The notes beneath the pieces are model-generated. The model saw only the letters and a program-made list of their open reading frames with translations. It was not told the origin of the DNA and made no database searches. Of a stretch of 64,000 nt of DNA, positions 46,470 through 55,297 are shown one piece after another. Origin of the DNA: Telmatospirillum siberiense (GTDB lineage: Bacteria; Pseudomonadota; Alphaproteobacteria; Rhodospirillales; Magnetospirillaceae); the NCBI RefSeq assembly GCF_002845745.1, contig NZ_PIUM01000009.1, positions 90,322 to 154,321 of the forward strand. Direction: 5' to 3'. A program made the translations under genes and the position numbers. Position 1 is the first letter of the stretch. Each line of letters starts with the position of its first letter.

Positions 46470-47783
46470 TTAATCGATTTCCAGGCGCTTCACATCGCCC
46501 AGCAGGAAAATGTAGGAGCAGGCGCCGATCAGGGCGACCGCGCCGACGAAGGCCAGGGCGCCGACGAAGGAGCCGGTGACGCTGAGGATGACCCCGATGA
46601 CGATCGGCGTGACGATGCCGGCGAGATTGGCGGCCAGATTGAAGAAGCCGCCGGTCAGGCCCATGAGATGCTTGGGCGCCATGTCCGAAATCAAGGTCCA
46701 GCCCAGGCCGACCATGCCTTGTCCGAAAAAGGCCAGGGACAGGATGGCGATCACGGCATTGTCGCTCTCGACATAGTTGGCGGTGACGATGGTGGACGCC
46801 AGCAGCAGGCCGAAAATGATCGGTCCCTTGCGGGCGATGTTGGCCGACCCGGTCTTCTTCAGCAATTGGTCGGAGGCCCAGCCGCCCACCATGATGCCGA
46901 TCGCCGCGGCGAGGAAGGGCAGAACGGCGAAGAAGCCCATCTTCACCCAGCCCATGTGCCGTTCCGTGGCCAGATAGGTGGGGAACCAGGTCAGGAAAAA
47001 GACCAGCGCCGTGTTGCCGGCATACTGACCGATTCCAGCCCCCCAGATCTGGCGGAATTTCAGCAGCTTCTTGCAGTTTTCCCAAGTGAAGGGAACCTTT
47101 TGCGCCGATTTCGGCACCAGGCCGTCGCCGGCGGCGATGTAGTCGAGTTCGGCCTGATTGACCGTCTTGCAGTCCTGCGGTTCGGTGTATCCCCACCAGA
47201 AGGCGAGGGAATAGAGAACGCCGACGACGCCGACGACCAGGAACAGGGAATGCCAGCCGTAATTGGCCATGATCCAGAACAGCCCGGGGCCGAAGGCGGC
47301 GAGGCCGATATATTCGCCCACCGTGTAGATGCTGGTGGCCCGCGCGCGCTCCTGCTGCGGGAACCAGGTGCCGACGATGCGGCTGTTGGTGGGGAAGCAG
47401 GGCGATTCGGCGACGCCCAGGCCGAAGCGGTAGAAGAGAAGTGAATAAAGTCCGGTGGCGAAGCCCTGGAGTCCGGTGAACAGGGACCAGAAGCCGAGGG
47501 CCAGGGTATAGGTCAGCTTGCTGCCGTAGCGGTCGAGGAAGACGCCGCCGGGGATTTGCGCGGCCGCATAGGTCCAGGAGAATGCGGAAAAAACGATGCC
47601 CATGACCGTCGCGGTCAAGCCGAGATCCTTGGTCAGGCTGGGAGCGGCGATTCCCAGCACGGTCCGGTCGAGATAGTTGATCATCGTGCCCACGGCGAGC
47701 AGGGCCAGGATGACGAAGCGGGCACGAGTGGGCCGTGCCGAAGATGCCGCCTGACTGGCGGCACTGATCGTTTCAGACCTCAT
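46470..47783 (-). CDS. MFS transporter, anion:cation symporter (ACS) family
   Basis: 437 aa, 12 helices. FVILALLAVGTMINYLDRTVLGIAAPSLTKDLGL in TM1 and GGVFLDRYGSKLTY (motif A) are typical of ACS sugar-acid and aromatic-acid permeases. The start at MRSETISAAS is chosen over an open upstream extension. It lies 50 bp downstream of a quinate/shikimate dehydrogenase gene on the same strand, so uptake of quinate, shikimate or a related acid is inferred. Confidence 0.88.
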   Translation of the reverse strand: MRSETISAASQAASSARPTRARFVILALLAVGTMINYLDRTVLGIAAPSLTKDLGLTATVMGIVFSAFSWTYAAAQIPGGVFLDRYGSKLTYTLALGFWSLFTGLQGFATGLYSLLFYRFGLGVAESPCFPTNSRIVGTWFPQQERARATSIYTVGEYIGLAAFGPGLFWIMANYGWHSLFLVVGVVGVLYSLAFWWGYTEPQDCKTVNQAELDYIAAGDGLVPKSAQKVPFTWENCKKLLKFRQIWGAGIGQYAGNTALVFFLTWFPTYLATERHMGWVKMGFFAVLPFLAAAIGIMVGGWASDQLLKKTGSANIARKGPIIFGLLLASTIVTANYVESDNAVIAILSLAFFGQGMVGLGWTLISDMAPKHLMGLTGGFFNLAANLAGIVTPIVIGVILSVTGSFVGALAFVGAVALIGACSYIFLLGDVKRLEID

Positions 47784-47833
47784 GACGTTTCCTTTCCAGA
47801 TATTCGAAGCGCCGGATTGTTGTTTGGGGCGCC

Positions 47834-48766
47834 TTAGTTCTTGTCCCATTCGGCAAAATGCGCGCGCATTCTGTCGGCGTTGGGAGTGATGCCGGTGAAC
47901 AGACGGAAGGCCTCCACCGCCTGGTAGACGGCCATGCCGCCGCCATCGGCCACGCGACAGCCGATTTCCTTGGCCTTTTTCACCAGTTCGGTGACCAGCG
48001 GAAAATAGACGACCTCGGCCACCCACATCTCCGGCCGCAGCCAGGAGGCGGGAACGGCCATTCCGGGCATCTTCGCCATTCCGGTCGGGGTGCAATGGAT
48101 CAGTCCGTCGGTCTTGGCGACGGCGGCTTCCAGGTCGTCCTTCGTCACCAGCCGGGCCCGGCCCGCACCGAAGCGGGCGCATAGCGAGGTGACCTCATGG
48201 AGGGCCTTTTCCGGCGCGATGTCGTAGATGGCGAGTTCTTCGATTCCCAACGTCAGCGCGGCATGGGCCACGGCCGCTCCGGCACCGCCGGCGCCGATCT
48301 GCACGGCGCGGCGCTTGGAGACATCCGGCAAGGCCCGCTTGAATCCGTCGGCGAAGCCGCACCAGTCGGTGTTGTGGCCGTACCGCTTGCCGTCTTTCAG
48401 GACGACGGTGTTGACCGCCCCCAGCGCCTTGGCATTGGTGGAAAGTTCGTCGAGGTAGGGAATGACCGTTTGTTTGAACGGATAAGTGATGTTGAGGCCG
48501 TTGTAGCCCATCCGTTCGGCAGCCGTGAGCAGATCCGGGAGGTCCTTCTGGCCGAGCTTCAGCTTGTCCGTGTCGACCAGATTGTAGACATAGCGCATGC
48601 CCTGCAGGACGCCTTCCCGCATATGCATGCCTGGCGAGCGGGACTGCTGGATGCCATCGCCGATAAGTCCGATCAGACACGACGGTTGAAGATCGTCGAT
48701 TCCGGTAACGGTGTGCTTCAAAAAAGTTCCAGCGGCCGCAGGGGCGACCGTTTTGGTGCTACTCAT
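47834..48766 (-). CDS. Quinate/shikimate dehydrogenase
   Basis: 310 aa. Substrate domain: LIGLIGDGIQQSRSPGMHMREG, GLNITYPFKQTVIPYLDEL (catalytic Lys) and HNTDWCGFADGF (Asp). NAD(P) fold: IGAGGAGAAVAHAAL and IHCTPTGM. It belongs with AroE/YdiB. Genomic setting next to a permease, not to other aro genes, argues for catabolic use of quinate or shikimate. A palindromic operator lies 148 bp upstream (48914-48931). Confidence 0.88.
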   Translation of the reverse strand: MSSTKTVAPAAAGTFLKHTVTGIDDLQPSCLIGLIGDGIQQSRSPGMHMREGVLQGMRYVYNLVDTDKLKLGQKDLPDLLTAAERMGYNGLNITYPFKQTVIPYLDELSTNAKALGAVNTVVLKDGKRYGHNTDWCGFADGFKRALPDVSKRRAVQIGAGGAGAAVAHAALTLGIEELAIYDIAPEKALHEVTSLCARFGAGRARLVTKDDLEAAVAKTDGLIHCTPTGMAKMPGMAVPASWLRPEMWVAEVVYFPLVTELVKKAKEIGCRVADGGGMAVYQAVEAFRLFTGITPNADRMRAHFAEWDKN

Positions 48767-48913
48767 GGCTGCGTTCCTCGTTTGTTGGACGAGGATGCGG
48801 CTCGAAACCGCACTTCGGCATGGTCGGCGCCGCCGGTTCCGGCTCACACCTCGCGATATGCTTATTGTTCACCAACCAGCATGGGCTTGGTCATTCGATC
48901 CTGTCAATACACA

Positions 48914-48931
48914 ATGGACTGTCTGGTCCAT
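48914..48931. promoter_or_regulatory. Palindromic operator ATGGAC-N6-GTCCAT (copy 1)
   Basis: Perfect 6-bp arms, flanked by A on both sides. An identical-arm copy with the same spacing and flanks is at 51686-51703, upstream of the aldehyde dehydrogenase operon. The binding protein is unknown. Confidence 0.75.
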
Positions 48932-49224
48932 ATATATGTGGCCAAAGGATCGTCTTTTGTTGTGAGGATGAGCGTTTTCGCGGGTTTTCCAGCCGACGAT
49001 ATCGCATCTCCGTCACGTGGAGCATTGCCGCACGCGAATCGCCGCGCGAGGGGCGCGAAGTGCGGTGCCGGGCCTCGAAAAGACCGGTCAGCCCTCGGGT
49101 TTTCCAAATATTTTTATTTTATTTCAATTAGTTGTTTCGATGTGGAGGGCGCTTGTCCAGTCGCGTCCGCAAGCGCGTGGCAGAAATGGATTGAACCCTG
49201 CGGGAGGGCGGCGTAGGATCGCAA

Positions 49225-49247
49225 AAAGTGGAAATGTATTCCATTTA
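49225..49247. promoter_or_regulatory. GGAA-N5-TTCC dyad (site B)
   Basis: AAAGTGGAA-ATGTA-TTCCATTTA keeps the core TGGAA-N5-TTCCA of site A, about 142 bp before the TIM-barrel start. Outer arms are imperfect. Confidence 0.6.
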
Positions 49248-49388
49248 AGGCGATTAATCAAAACTGGCACCAATAAAGAGTTATGGGCCGCCTTTCCCGA
49301 TCTCGGCGAGACGGAGATTGAGAGGCCGAAGCGCGTCAGCGCATGAAAAACAGACCCATCCGGGAATACGCAAAAGGGAACGCAGGAA

Positions 49389-50234
49389 ATGAAAAATCAA
49401 TTCTCGCTTGCTCATCTCACCGTGCTTGGATGCGCTCCTCCGGAGATGACCTATATCGCCTCTCGCGCCGGATACGATTTCGTGAGTTTGCGATTTATTC
49501 CGTTATGGACCCCCGGCGAACCCGCCTATTTGCCGGAAGACAAGTTCATGATCCGCAAGACCAAGGCGGCGCTGGCCGAGACCGGGGTCAAGATGCTCGA
49601 TCTGGAACTGGCCCGGATCCTTTCCGACAACGATCCGAAGAGCTATGTGCCGGCCATGGAAGTGGCGGCCGAACTGGGTGCGCGCCATGTGATTTCGAGC
49701 GCCTGGACGGCCGATCGCACCGACCGGGCATTCGTGATCGACCGGTTCTCGGAAATTTGTGATCTGGCCCGACCGTTCGGCCTTACGGTCAATCTGGAAT
49801 TTCCGAGCTTCTCGCGGCTGACCAATCTTCAGGAGGCCGCCGACATCGTGCGTACCGCCAACCGCCCCAATGGCGGCATCATGATCGACACGCTTTATAT
49901 CCATTTCTCCCGCGTCAAGCTGGAGGAGTTGGACGAGTTGCCGCGTGCCTGGTTCAATATCGCCCATATCTGTGACGCGCCGCGGGAAATTCCCACGACC
50001 CGGGAGGGGCTGGTCCATGTCGCGCGCGACGCTCGCCTCTATCTGGGGGAGGGGGCCATCGATGTGGCCGCTATTCTCGATCGCATGCCCCAGATTCCCT
50101 ATTCCATCGAACTGCCGAACGTCGCCCAGGTTCGCGAGTTGGGCTATGAGGAGCATGCCCGCCGCTGCCTGCAGTCGGCGAAACAATATCTCGAAGCGCA
50201 TTCCCAGCGTCAGCCGATCAAGGCGAGCGCCTGA
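49389..50234 (+). CDS. Sugar-phosphate isomerase/epimerase-type TIM-barrel protein
   Basis: 281 aa AP-endonuclease-2-like barrel: FSLAHLTVLGCAPPEMTYIASRAGYDFVSLRF at the start; metal-ligand candidates in NLEFPSFSRL (Glu), GGIMIDTLYIHFSR (Asp), AHICDAPRE (His/Asp) and YSIELPNV (Glu). The neighbouring quinate/shikimate dehydrogenase and permease suggest a 3-dehydroshikimate dehydratase role, as several such enzymes have this fold; this is inferred. Confidence 0.8.
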   Translation: MKNQFSLAHLTVLGCAPPEMTYIASRAGYDFVSLRFIPLWTPGEPAYLPEDKFMIRKTKAALAETGVKMLDLELARILSDNDPKSYVPAMEVAAELGARHVISSAWTADRTDRAFVIDRFSEICDLARPFGLTVNLEFPSFSRLTNLQEAADIVRTANRPNGGIMIDTLYIHFSRVKLEELDELPRAWFNIAHICDAPREIPTTREGLVHVARDARLYLGEGAIDVAAILDRMPQIPYSIELPNVAQVRELGYEEHARRCLQSAKQYLEAHSQRQPIKASA

Positions 50235-50324
50235 ATAGAGATCTCGGGGGCGCGGGTGGTTGAGCCTTCAGGGGCAGCCCGCGCGCCCCGCGCGTCGTCT
50301 TTCATGGTGACGAGGGGGTGCGAC

Positions 50325-51596
50325 GTGAACCATGTCAACGGGAGCGCGGCCGTCGATGACGATCTGCTCGCCTCCTTCGACCGGACCGCGGTCGATCTGA
50401 CGACCGACAGCGCGACGCTGGTCGATAAATTCACCTGTGTCCTGCAGGTCACCCGCGATCAAGGACCCGTCGTATCGGGGATACTCGACCTCGGCAAGAC
50501 TCTCGGACAAAGCATCGAGACGATCCGCGGCGAATCGCAAGTCTGCGGTGCGAGCATCGCGGCGACGGTGCAATTGTCGGAGGAAGGGCGTCAGAACGTT
50601 CGGGGCGCGGCGGAGGCGGTGGCGTCGATTACCGGTGCGATCGACCGTCTGGCCGACGAGTTTCGCCAGGTGGTCGCCGCGTCCGAGGAAATCGTCGGCG
50701 TCATCCGCATCATTCAGGAAATCGCCAATCAGACGAAGATGCTGTCTTTGAATGCGGCGATCGAGGCGGCGCGCGCCGGGGAATTCGGGCACGGTTTCGC
50801 CGTGGTCGCCAACGAGGTGCGCGGTCTTGCCAACAATACCCGGGCCTCGGCCGACGACATCAGCAGTCGTGTCGAGCGAATCGTCGGGATCACCCGGTCC
50901 GTGGCCCAGGCGATGACCGCGGCCCAGGCCCGGGTGAGCGCCAGCGGCGAATTATGGAACCATGCCGCCCAAGCCTTCGAGGAGATCGCCGATCATGCCA
51001 GGCAGTCGAAAGGGGCGGCCGAACATGTGATGGCCGAAAGTGCCGGGCAGGCCGGTCTGGGCGAGAAGTTGGCGGCGACGCTGGACTCCTTGTCCGACTT
51101 GAAGGGCAAGAACGAACAGACGGTGCGCGATTGCAACGAGATGCTGCGGGCCGTTCTGCAGAAGTTGGCCGGGCTCAACAAGACAATGGGCGGGATCGAC
51201 TTCGGCAAGCCGCCTGTGGCGGCGATCATGGATATTTTCGAGGAAATGCGCGCGAACAATATCATGATCCTTAATTCCGAGGCCGCCGCCGTCGTCAAGC
51301 CGTACATCGCCAGGGTCCGGGAACTGGACGGCGTGGTCGATCGCATCTGGGCGAAGCGGGCCGCCGACGCCCGGGGAACCGGGGGTGCGGCCGTGACCGA
51401 GGCGCTCGCGGTCTATCGGCGCATTCGCAACGAGGCCTATGACTGGGCACTCCGCGGCGACTTCGGCAAGGTGCGTGAAACCATGGCGACGCGCGCCAGG
51501 CCGGCCTTCGCGCGCGTCAAGGAGTGTCTGGCGGTTTGTCAGGCGGAAGACGCTAGTGGTCCAACCCAGACGCTTGGTGCCCAAGCGTCTGGATAA
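50325..51596 (+). CDS. Soluble methyl-accepting chemotaxis-type protein
   Basis: 423 aa from a GTG at 50325 that has GAGGGG 7 nt upstream; earlier in-frame starts lack a site. No membrane helix. The MCP signalling hairpin is clear: [41 protein letters not shown]. The C-terminal ~120 residues are a helical region of unknown ligand. It lies 90 bp after the TIM-barrel gene and may sense the metabolic state. The last codons lie inside a palindrome (51557-51605), so the C-terminus [12 protein letters not shown] may be a recent addition. Confidence 0.85.
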   Translation: MNHVNGSAAVDDDLLASFDRTAVDLTTDSATLVDKFTCVLQVTRDQGPVVSGILDLGKTLGQSIETIRGESQVCGASIAATVQLSEEGRQNVRGAAEAVASITGAIDRLADEFRQVVAASEEIVGVIRIIQEIANQTKMLSLNAAIEAARAGEFGHGFAVVANEVRGLANNTRASADDISSRVERIVGITRSVAQAMTAAQARVSASGELWNHAAQAFEEIADHARQSKGAAEHVMAESAGQAGLGEKLAATLDSLSDLKGKNEQTVRDCNEMLRAVLQKLAGLNKTMGGIDFGKPPVAAIMDIFEEMRANNIMILNSEAAAVVKPYIARVRELDGVVDRIWAKRAADARGTGGAAVTEALAVYRRIRNEAYDWALRGDFGKVRETMATRARPAFARVKECLAVCQAEDASGPTQTLGAQASG

Positions 51597-51605
51597 GTTG
51601 GCCCA
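51557..51605. repeat. Palindromic element containing the 3' end of the chemoreceptor gene
   Basis: CCAGACGCTTGG-TGC-CCAAGCGTCTGG (51566-51592) forms a perfect 12-bp stem, flanked by TGGTCCAAC and GTTGGCCCA that pair in 8 of 9 positions with a bulge containing the stop codon. Confidence 0.75.
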
Positions 51606-51618
51606 CCAACTAATTGAA

Positions 51619-51674
51619 TTGTGGTGAAAATCTGACGGATGGTGGGGGCACCATCCGTCAGATTTTCACCACAA
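51619..51674. repeat. 26-bp perfect hairpin with GGGG loop
   Basis: Bases 51619-51644 are exactly complementary to 51649-51674, with only GGGG between. No T-tract follows on either strand. The length and perfection exceed an ordinary terminator; it follows another palindrome by 13 bp. Confidence 0.9.
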
Positions 51675-51685
51675 CGGCTTCATAA

Positions 51686-51703
51686 ATGGACTATATAGTC
51701 CAT
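51686..51703. promoter_or_regulatory. Palindromic operator ATGGAC-N6-GTCCAT (copy 2)
   Basis: ATGGAC-TATATA-GTCCAT is fully palindromic over 18 bp. It lies about 240 bp upstream of the aldehyde dehydrogenase start and has the same arms, spacing and flanking A as copy 1. Confidence 0.78.
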
Positions 51704-51849
51704 ATGTTTCAAGCCAATGAGCTATTTTCACAAACCGGACAAGTCGCGCAAAAGATGCCTGTTTTGCCGGAAAATAGCCAGAAATTGAGGTGCAATGCAC
51801 CAGAGTCGAGTCAAAAACCAGTTGAGCTTTGTGGGTGTTTGGCGTAATA

Positions 51850-51872
51850 ATTTTGGAATTCTATTCCGGTTG
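51850..51872. promoter_or_regulatory. Degenerate GGAA-N5-TTCC dyad (site C)
   Basis: TTTTGGAA-TTCTA-TTCCGGTT keeps only the GGAA/TTCC core of sites A and B. It lies 54 bp before the aldehyde dehydrogenase start. Confidence 0.4.
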
Positions 51873-51925
51873 TTCGGGGCCGGAAGCGGGTTTCAAATTT
51901 TGTGAAAAAACGAGGAGACGGAAGA

Positions 51926-53335
51926 ATGGCGACCCCATTGAGTGACGAGCAGCGCGCATATGTCCGCGGGCTGCTGGCAAAGGCGCGTGTCGCGATGAAG
52001 GCGATCGAGGACTATGACCAGGCCAAGATCGACCGTCTTTGCCAGGCACTTGGTTGGGCGACGGCGAATGAGACGACGATGACCAAGATCGCCAACATGG
52101 CGGTGGACGAATCGGAGCTCGGCGACCGCGTCGGTCGCGTCAGCAAGCGCTTCAAGATCATGGGCGTCCTGCGCGATGCGTTGCGCCAGAAGAGCATGGG
52201 CGTCATCGAGGAAATCCCGGAGAAGGGGATCGTCAAATACGCCAAGCCTGCCGGCGTGATCGCCTCCCTGATTCCGACGACCAATCCCGATCAGACGCCG
52301 CCGGTGACCGGCATCTATGCCTTGAAGTGCAAGGACGCGGTGATCTTCTCGCCCCATCCGCGGGCCAAGAAGACCACCGTCGAAGTGGTGCGGATCATGC
52401 GGGAAGCCTTGCGCCGCCAAGGCGCGCCGGAAGATCTTTTCCAGGTCATCGAAAATCCCAGCATTCCCATGACCAACGAACTGATGGCGATTTGCGATCT
52501 GACCATGGCGACCGGTGGCCAGCCGATGGTGCGTGCCGCCTACAGTTCCGGCCGGCCGGCCTATGGCGTGGGCGCCGGCAATTCGACCATGGTGATCGAC
52601 GAGACGGCGGACCTTGCCGAAGCCGCGATGAACACGCGCATCAGCAAGACCTCGGATTTCGGGTCGGGCTGTTCGGCCGACGGCAATCTGGTGGTGTCGG
52701 CGAAGATCTACGACGCCTTCCTCGCCCAATTGCAGAAGGAAGGCGGCTATCTCGCCAATGACGAGGAGAGAGCCAAGCTGCTGGCCGGCATGTGGGACGC
52801 CGAAGGGCATCGGACCATCGAGACGGTGGCGCGCGCTCCGCAGGTCGTGGCCAAGCATTGCGGCTTCACCATTCCCGACGACCGCAAGTTCCTCATCGTG
52901 AAGAACGACAAGATCGGCAAGGAACACAAGTTCTCGGGCGAGAAGCTGACGACGCTTTTGGCCATCTACAAGTACGAGGGCGAATTCGAGAACGCGCTCA
53001 ACATGGTTCGCGCGATCTATGAGGTGGGCGGCAAGGGCCATTCGGTCGGCATCTATTCGTTCGACGACGATCATATCCATCGTCTGGCCCTGATGGCGCC
53101 GGTCAGCCGCATCATGGTCCGCCAGCCCCAATCGAAAGCCAACGCCGGCTCCTTCACCAACGGCATGCCGATGACCTCCAGCCTGGGTTGCGGCATCTGG
53201 GGCGGCAACATCATCAGCGAGAATGTCCATCTGAAGCATTTCATGCAGACCACCTGGGTCAGCCGTCCGATTCCGGAAGACCGGCCCTCGGACCAGGAAC
53301 TCTTCGGAGAGTTCTACAATAGCGCAGTTTTCTAA
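51926..53335 (+). CDS. CoA-acylating aldehyde dehydrogenase
   Basis: 469 aa. ALDH fold of the EutE/PduP/AdhE-N class: AGVIASLIPTTNPDQTPP, FSPHPRAKKTT, ELMAICDLTMATGGQPMVRAAYSSGRPAYGVGAGN, and a catalytic Cys in SDFGSGCSADGN. It should convert an aldehyde and CoA to acyl-CoA with NAD(P). Database relatives are often called sulfoacetaldehyde dehydrogenase (acylating), but the substrate cannot be read from the sequence. It is followed by a ThDP enzyme that may supply the aldehyde. Confidence 0.85.
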   Translation: MATPLSDEQRAYVRGLLAKARVAMKAIEDYDQAKIDRLCQALGWATANETTMTKIANMAVDESELGDRVGRVSKRFKIMGVLRDALRQKSMGVIEEIPEKGIVKYAKPAGVIASLIPTTNPDQTPPVTGIYALKCKDAVIFSPHPRAKKTTVEVVRIMREALRRQGAPEDLFQVIENPSIPMTNELMAICDLTMATGGQPMVRAAYSSGRPAYGVGAGNSTMVIDETADLAEAAMNTRISKTSDFGSGCSADGNLVVSAKIYDAFLAQLQKEGGYLANDEERAKLLAGMWDAEGHRTIETVARAPQVVAKHCGFTIPDDRKFLIVKNDKIGKEHKFSGEKLTTLLAIYKYEGEFENALNMVRAIYEVGGKGHSVGIYSFDDDHIHRLALMAPVSRIMVRQPQSKANAGSFTNGMPMTSSLGCGIWGGNIISENVHLKHFMQTTWVSRPIPEDRPSDQELFGEFYNSAVF

Positions 53336-53404
53336 GTTCAAACGCGTCGGCCGGCTACGGGGTGTGGCCGGCCGAAGGCCACGGTTCTGTTAGGGATGAA
53401 ACAG

Positions 53405-55216
53405 ATGACGAAAATAGCAGAAAGAAAGGTCGACAAGCACGCGACGGCGAAGCATGTCCTGAAGCGTCCGCCGGGCGAAGGACGGACCGGCGGCGAGATT
53501 CTGGTCGCCTGCCTCGAGGCACTGGGCGTCGAGACGATTTTCGGCCTGTGCGGCCATGGCGTGATCGGTTTTATGGATGCCCTGCATGGTTCGAAACTCA
53601 ATCTGATCAGCTTTCGCCATGAGCAGTTCGCCGCCCATGCGGCCGACGGTTATTTCCGCGTCACTCACAAGCCGGGCGTTGTGATGACCCATCTCGGGCC
53701 GGGCATGACCAACGCCATCACCGGCGTCGTCAACGCGGCGCTCGATTCGACGGCGATGGTGGTGATCTCGGGCGATATTCCGAGCCAGCATTTCGGCCGT
53801 GACGCGCATCAAGAGATCAAGATGCACGGCGATGCCACTCAGTTCGAGATGTACAAGCCCTTCGTCAAACGGGCCTGGAAGGTCCAGAGCGTCGAAGCGC
53901 TGCCGTCGATCATCGCCCGGGCGTTCACCGTGGCGACCTCGGGCCGTCCGGGTCCGGTGCTGATCGATGTGCCGATGGACATGTTCTCACGGCGCTCCGA
54001 CGTCAAGATCCCGGCCTTCACGCCGGCCAAGGTCAACGTCACCCGTCAGCGCGGCGACAGCGAAGCGATCGCCCGGGCAGCGGACCTGCTGGCCAGCGCC
54101 AAGGCGCCGGCCATCTATGCCGGCGGCGGGGTAACGCTGTCGGAGGCCTCGGCGGAACTGACGGCGGTGGCCGAATATCTCGGCATTCCGGTTTGCACCT
54201 CCCTGATGGGCAAAGGCTCGATCAACGAGAACAATCCGTTGGCCCTGGGCATGACCGGCTTCTGGGGCACCAAGATCTCCAATACGGCGGTGCGCGAAGC
54301 CGACGTCATTCTGGCGGTCGGCACCAAGTTCGCCGAAGCCGATTGTTCGTCCTGGATGCCGGAATACACCTTCAATATTCCGCCGACACGGTTGATCCAT
54401 ATCGACATCGACCCCGAGGAAATCGGCAAGAACTACCCGACCGAAGTGGCCATCGTCGGCGATGCCAAATCTGTGCTTGAAGATCTGCTGGCCGCAGTGG
54501 CGGCCCGTCAGCCGAAGCGCGACTGGAAAGACCAGCCTCGTACTGCCGATCTGGTCGGGCAGAAGCTGGCCTGGTGGGAGGCGTTGCGCAATGTCCCCGG
54601 TCTCGACAACACGCCGATCCATCCCGGCCGCATCCTGGCCGAAGTCCGCGCCGCGCTGCCCGATGACGGCATCGTGGTCACCGACGTGGGGTGGAACAAG
54701 AACGGCCTGGCCCAGCAGTTCCCCATCGTCAAGCCGCAGACCCACTTCCCGCCCGGCGGTTTCGCCACCATGGGATTCGGTCCGGCGGCGGTGATCGGCG
54801 CCAAGGTCGGGGCGCCCGACAAGGTGGTGATGACCCTGATCGGTGACGGCGCCATGAGTTCGGTCACCGGTGTGCTGGCCACGGCCCGCGAACAGAACAC
54901 CAAGGCCATCTGGCTGGTGATGAACAACTACGCCTTCGGCACCATCTACGGCCTGCAGCAGCACTCCTACCACCGCGATATCGGCACCCTGTTCGTCGAT
55001 AAGCGGACCGGAGAATCCTGCGGACCCAACTTCGCCGAGGTGGCCAAGGGCTTCGGCGTCGCGTCGCGTCGCGTCGAGAAGCCCGAGGATCTGCGACCCG
55101 CCCTCCAGGAAGCCATCGCCCACGACGGTCCCTTCCTGCTCGACGTCGTCATGGATAAGACCATCGCCGTTCCCACTGATGGATATTGGGACATTCTCGA
55201 TATCTATCAGTACTGA
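53405..55216 (+). CDS. Thiamine-diphosphate-dependent enzyme (acetolactate-synthase-like)
   Basis: 603 aa with the three ThDP domains: PYR (GVETIFGLCGHGVIGFMDAL, RHEQFAAHAADGYFR with the cofactor Glu), central (AKAPAIYAGGGVTLSEA) and PP with the GDG-x26-NN motif from residue ~480 (IGDGAMSSVTG...NNYAFGTIYG). The second of two ATGs is chosen for its AGGG spacing. It is not Xsc by its N-terminus. A 2-oxoacid decarboxylase or carboligase paired with the acylating dehydrogenase upstream is the best reading. A GC hairpin (53347-53375) separates the two genes. Confidence 0.82.
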   Translation: MTKIAERKVDKHATAKHVLKRPPGEGRTGGEILVACLEALGVETIFGLCGHGVIGFMDALHGSKLNLISFRHEQFAAHAADGYFRVTHKPGVVMTHLGPGMTNAITGVVNAALDSTAMVVISGDIPSQHFGRDAHQEIKMHGDATQFEMYKPFVKRAWKVQSVEALPSIIARAFTVATSGRPGPVLIDVPMDMFSRRSDVKIPAFTPAKVNVTRQRGDSEAIARAADLLASAKAPAIYAGGGVTLSEASAELTAVAEYLGIPVCTSLMGKGSINENNPLALGMTGFWGTKISNTAVREADVILAVGTKFAEADCSSWMPEYTFNIPPTRLIHIDIDPEEIGKNYPTEVAIVGDAKSVLEDLLAAVAARQPKRDWKDQPRTADLVGQKLAWWEALRNVPGLDNTPIHPGRILAEVRAALPDDGIVVTDVGWNKNGLAQQFPIVKPQTHFPPGGFATMGFGPAAVIGAKVGAPDKVVMTLIGDGAMSSVTGVLATAREQNTKAIWLVMNNYAFGTIYGLQQHSYHRDIGTLFVDKRTGESCGPNFAEVAKGFGVASRRVEKPEDLRPALQEAIAHDGPFLLDVVMDKTIAVPTDGYWDILDIYQY

Positions 55217-55239
55217 GAAAACGCCCGGGGGGGCGTCTG

Positions 55240-55285
55240 GCCGGGGCGGTCCGCGCGGAAGGCGGGCCGCCCCGGCTTCTTTTTG
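55240..55285 (+). terminator. Rho-independent terminator of the aldehyde dehydrogenase operon
   Basis: GCCGGGGCGG (55240-55249) pairs with CCGCCCCGGC (55267-55276), followed directly by TTCTTTTTG. Confidence 0.9.
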
Positions 55286-55297
55286 TGGGGGGGGTTA

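Larger units (their letters stand above)
48767..49388. other. Divergent control region of the quinate/shikimate island, no gene
   Basis: A 622-bp gap with no convincing frame. It holds an ATGGAC-N6-GTCCAT dyad (48914-48931), a TGGAA-N5-TTCCA dyad (49225-49247) and an AT-rich segment (49108-49130). Promoters for both divergent units must lie here. Confidence 0.6.
51675..51925. other. Upstream region of the aldehyde dehydrogenase operon, no gene
   Basis: Contains the ATGGAC-N6-GTCCAT operator (51686-51703) and a GGAA-N5-TTCC dyad (51850-51872). GAGGAG at 51912-51917 is the ribosome site for the ATG at 51926. No coding frame is credible. Confidence 0.6.

Noticed and set aside
53405..55216. Sulfoacetaldehyde acetyltransferase (Xsc) call for the ThDP enzyme
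   Set aside because: The N-terminal region does not show the Xsc pattern and no phosphotransacetylase or taurine/isethionate genes are nearby.
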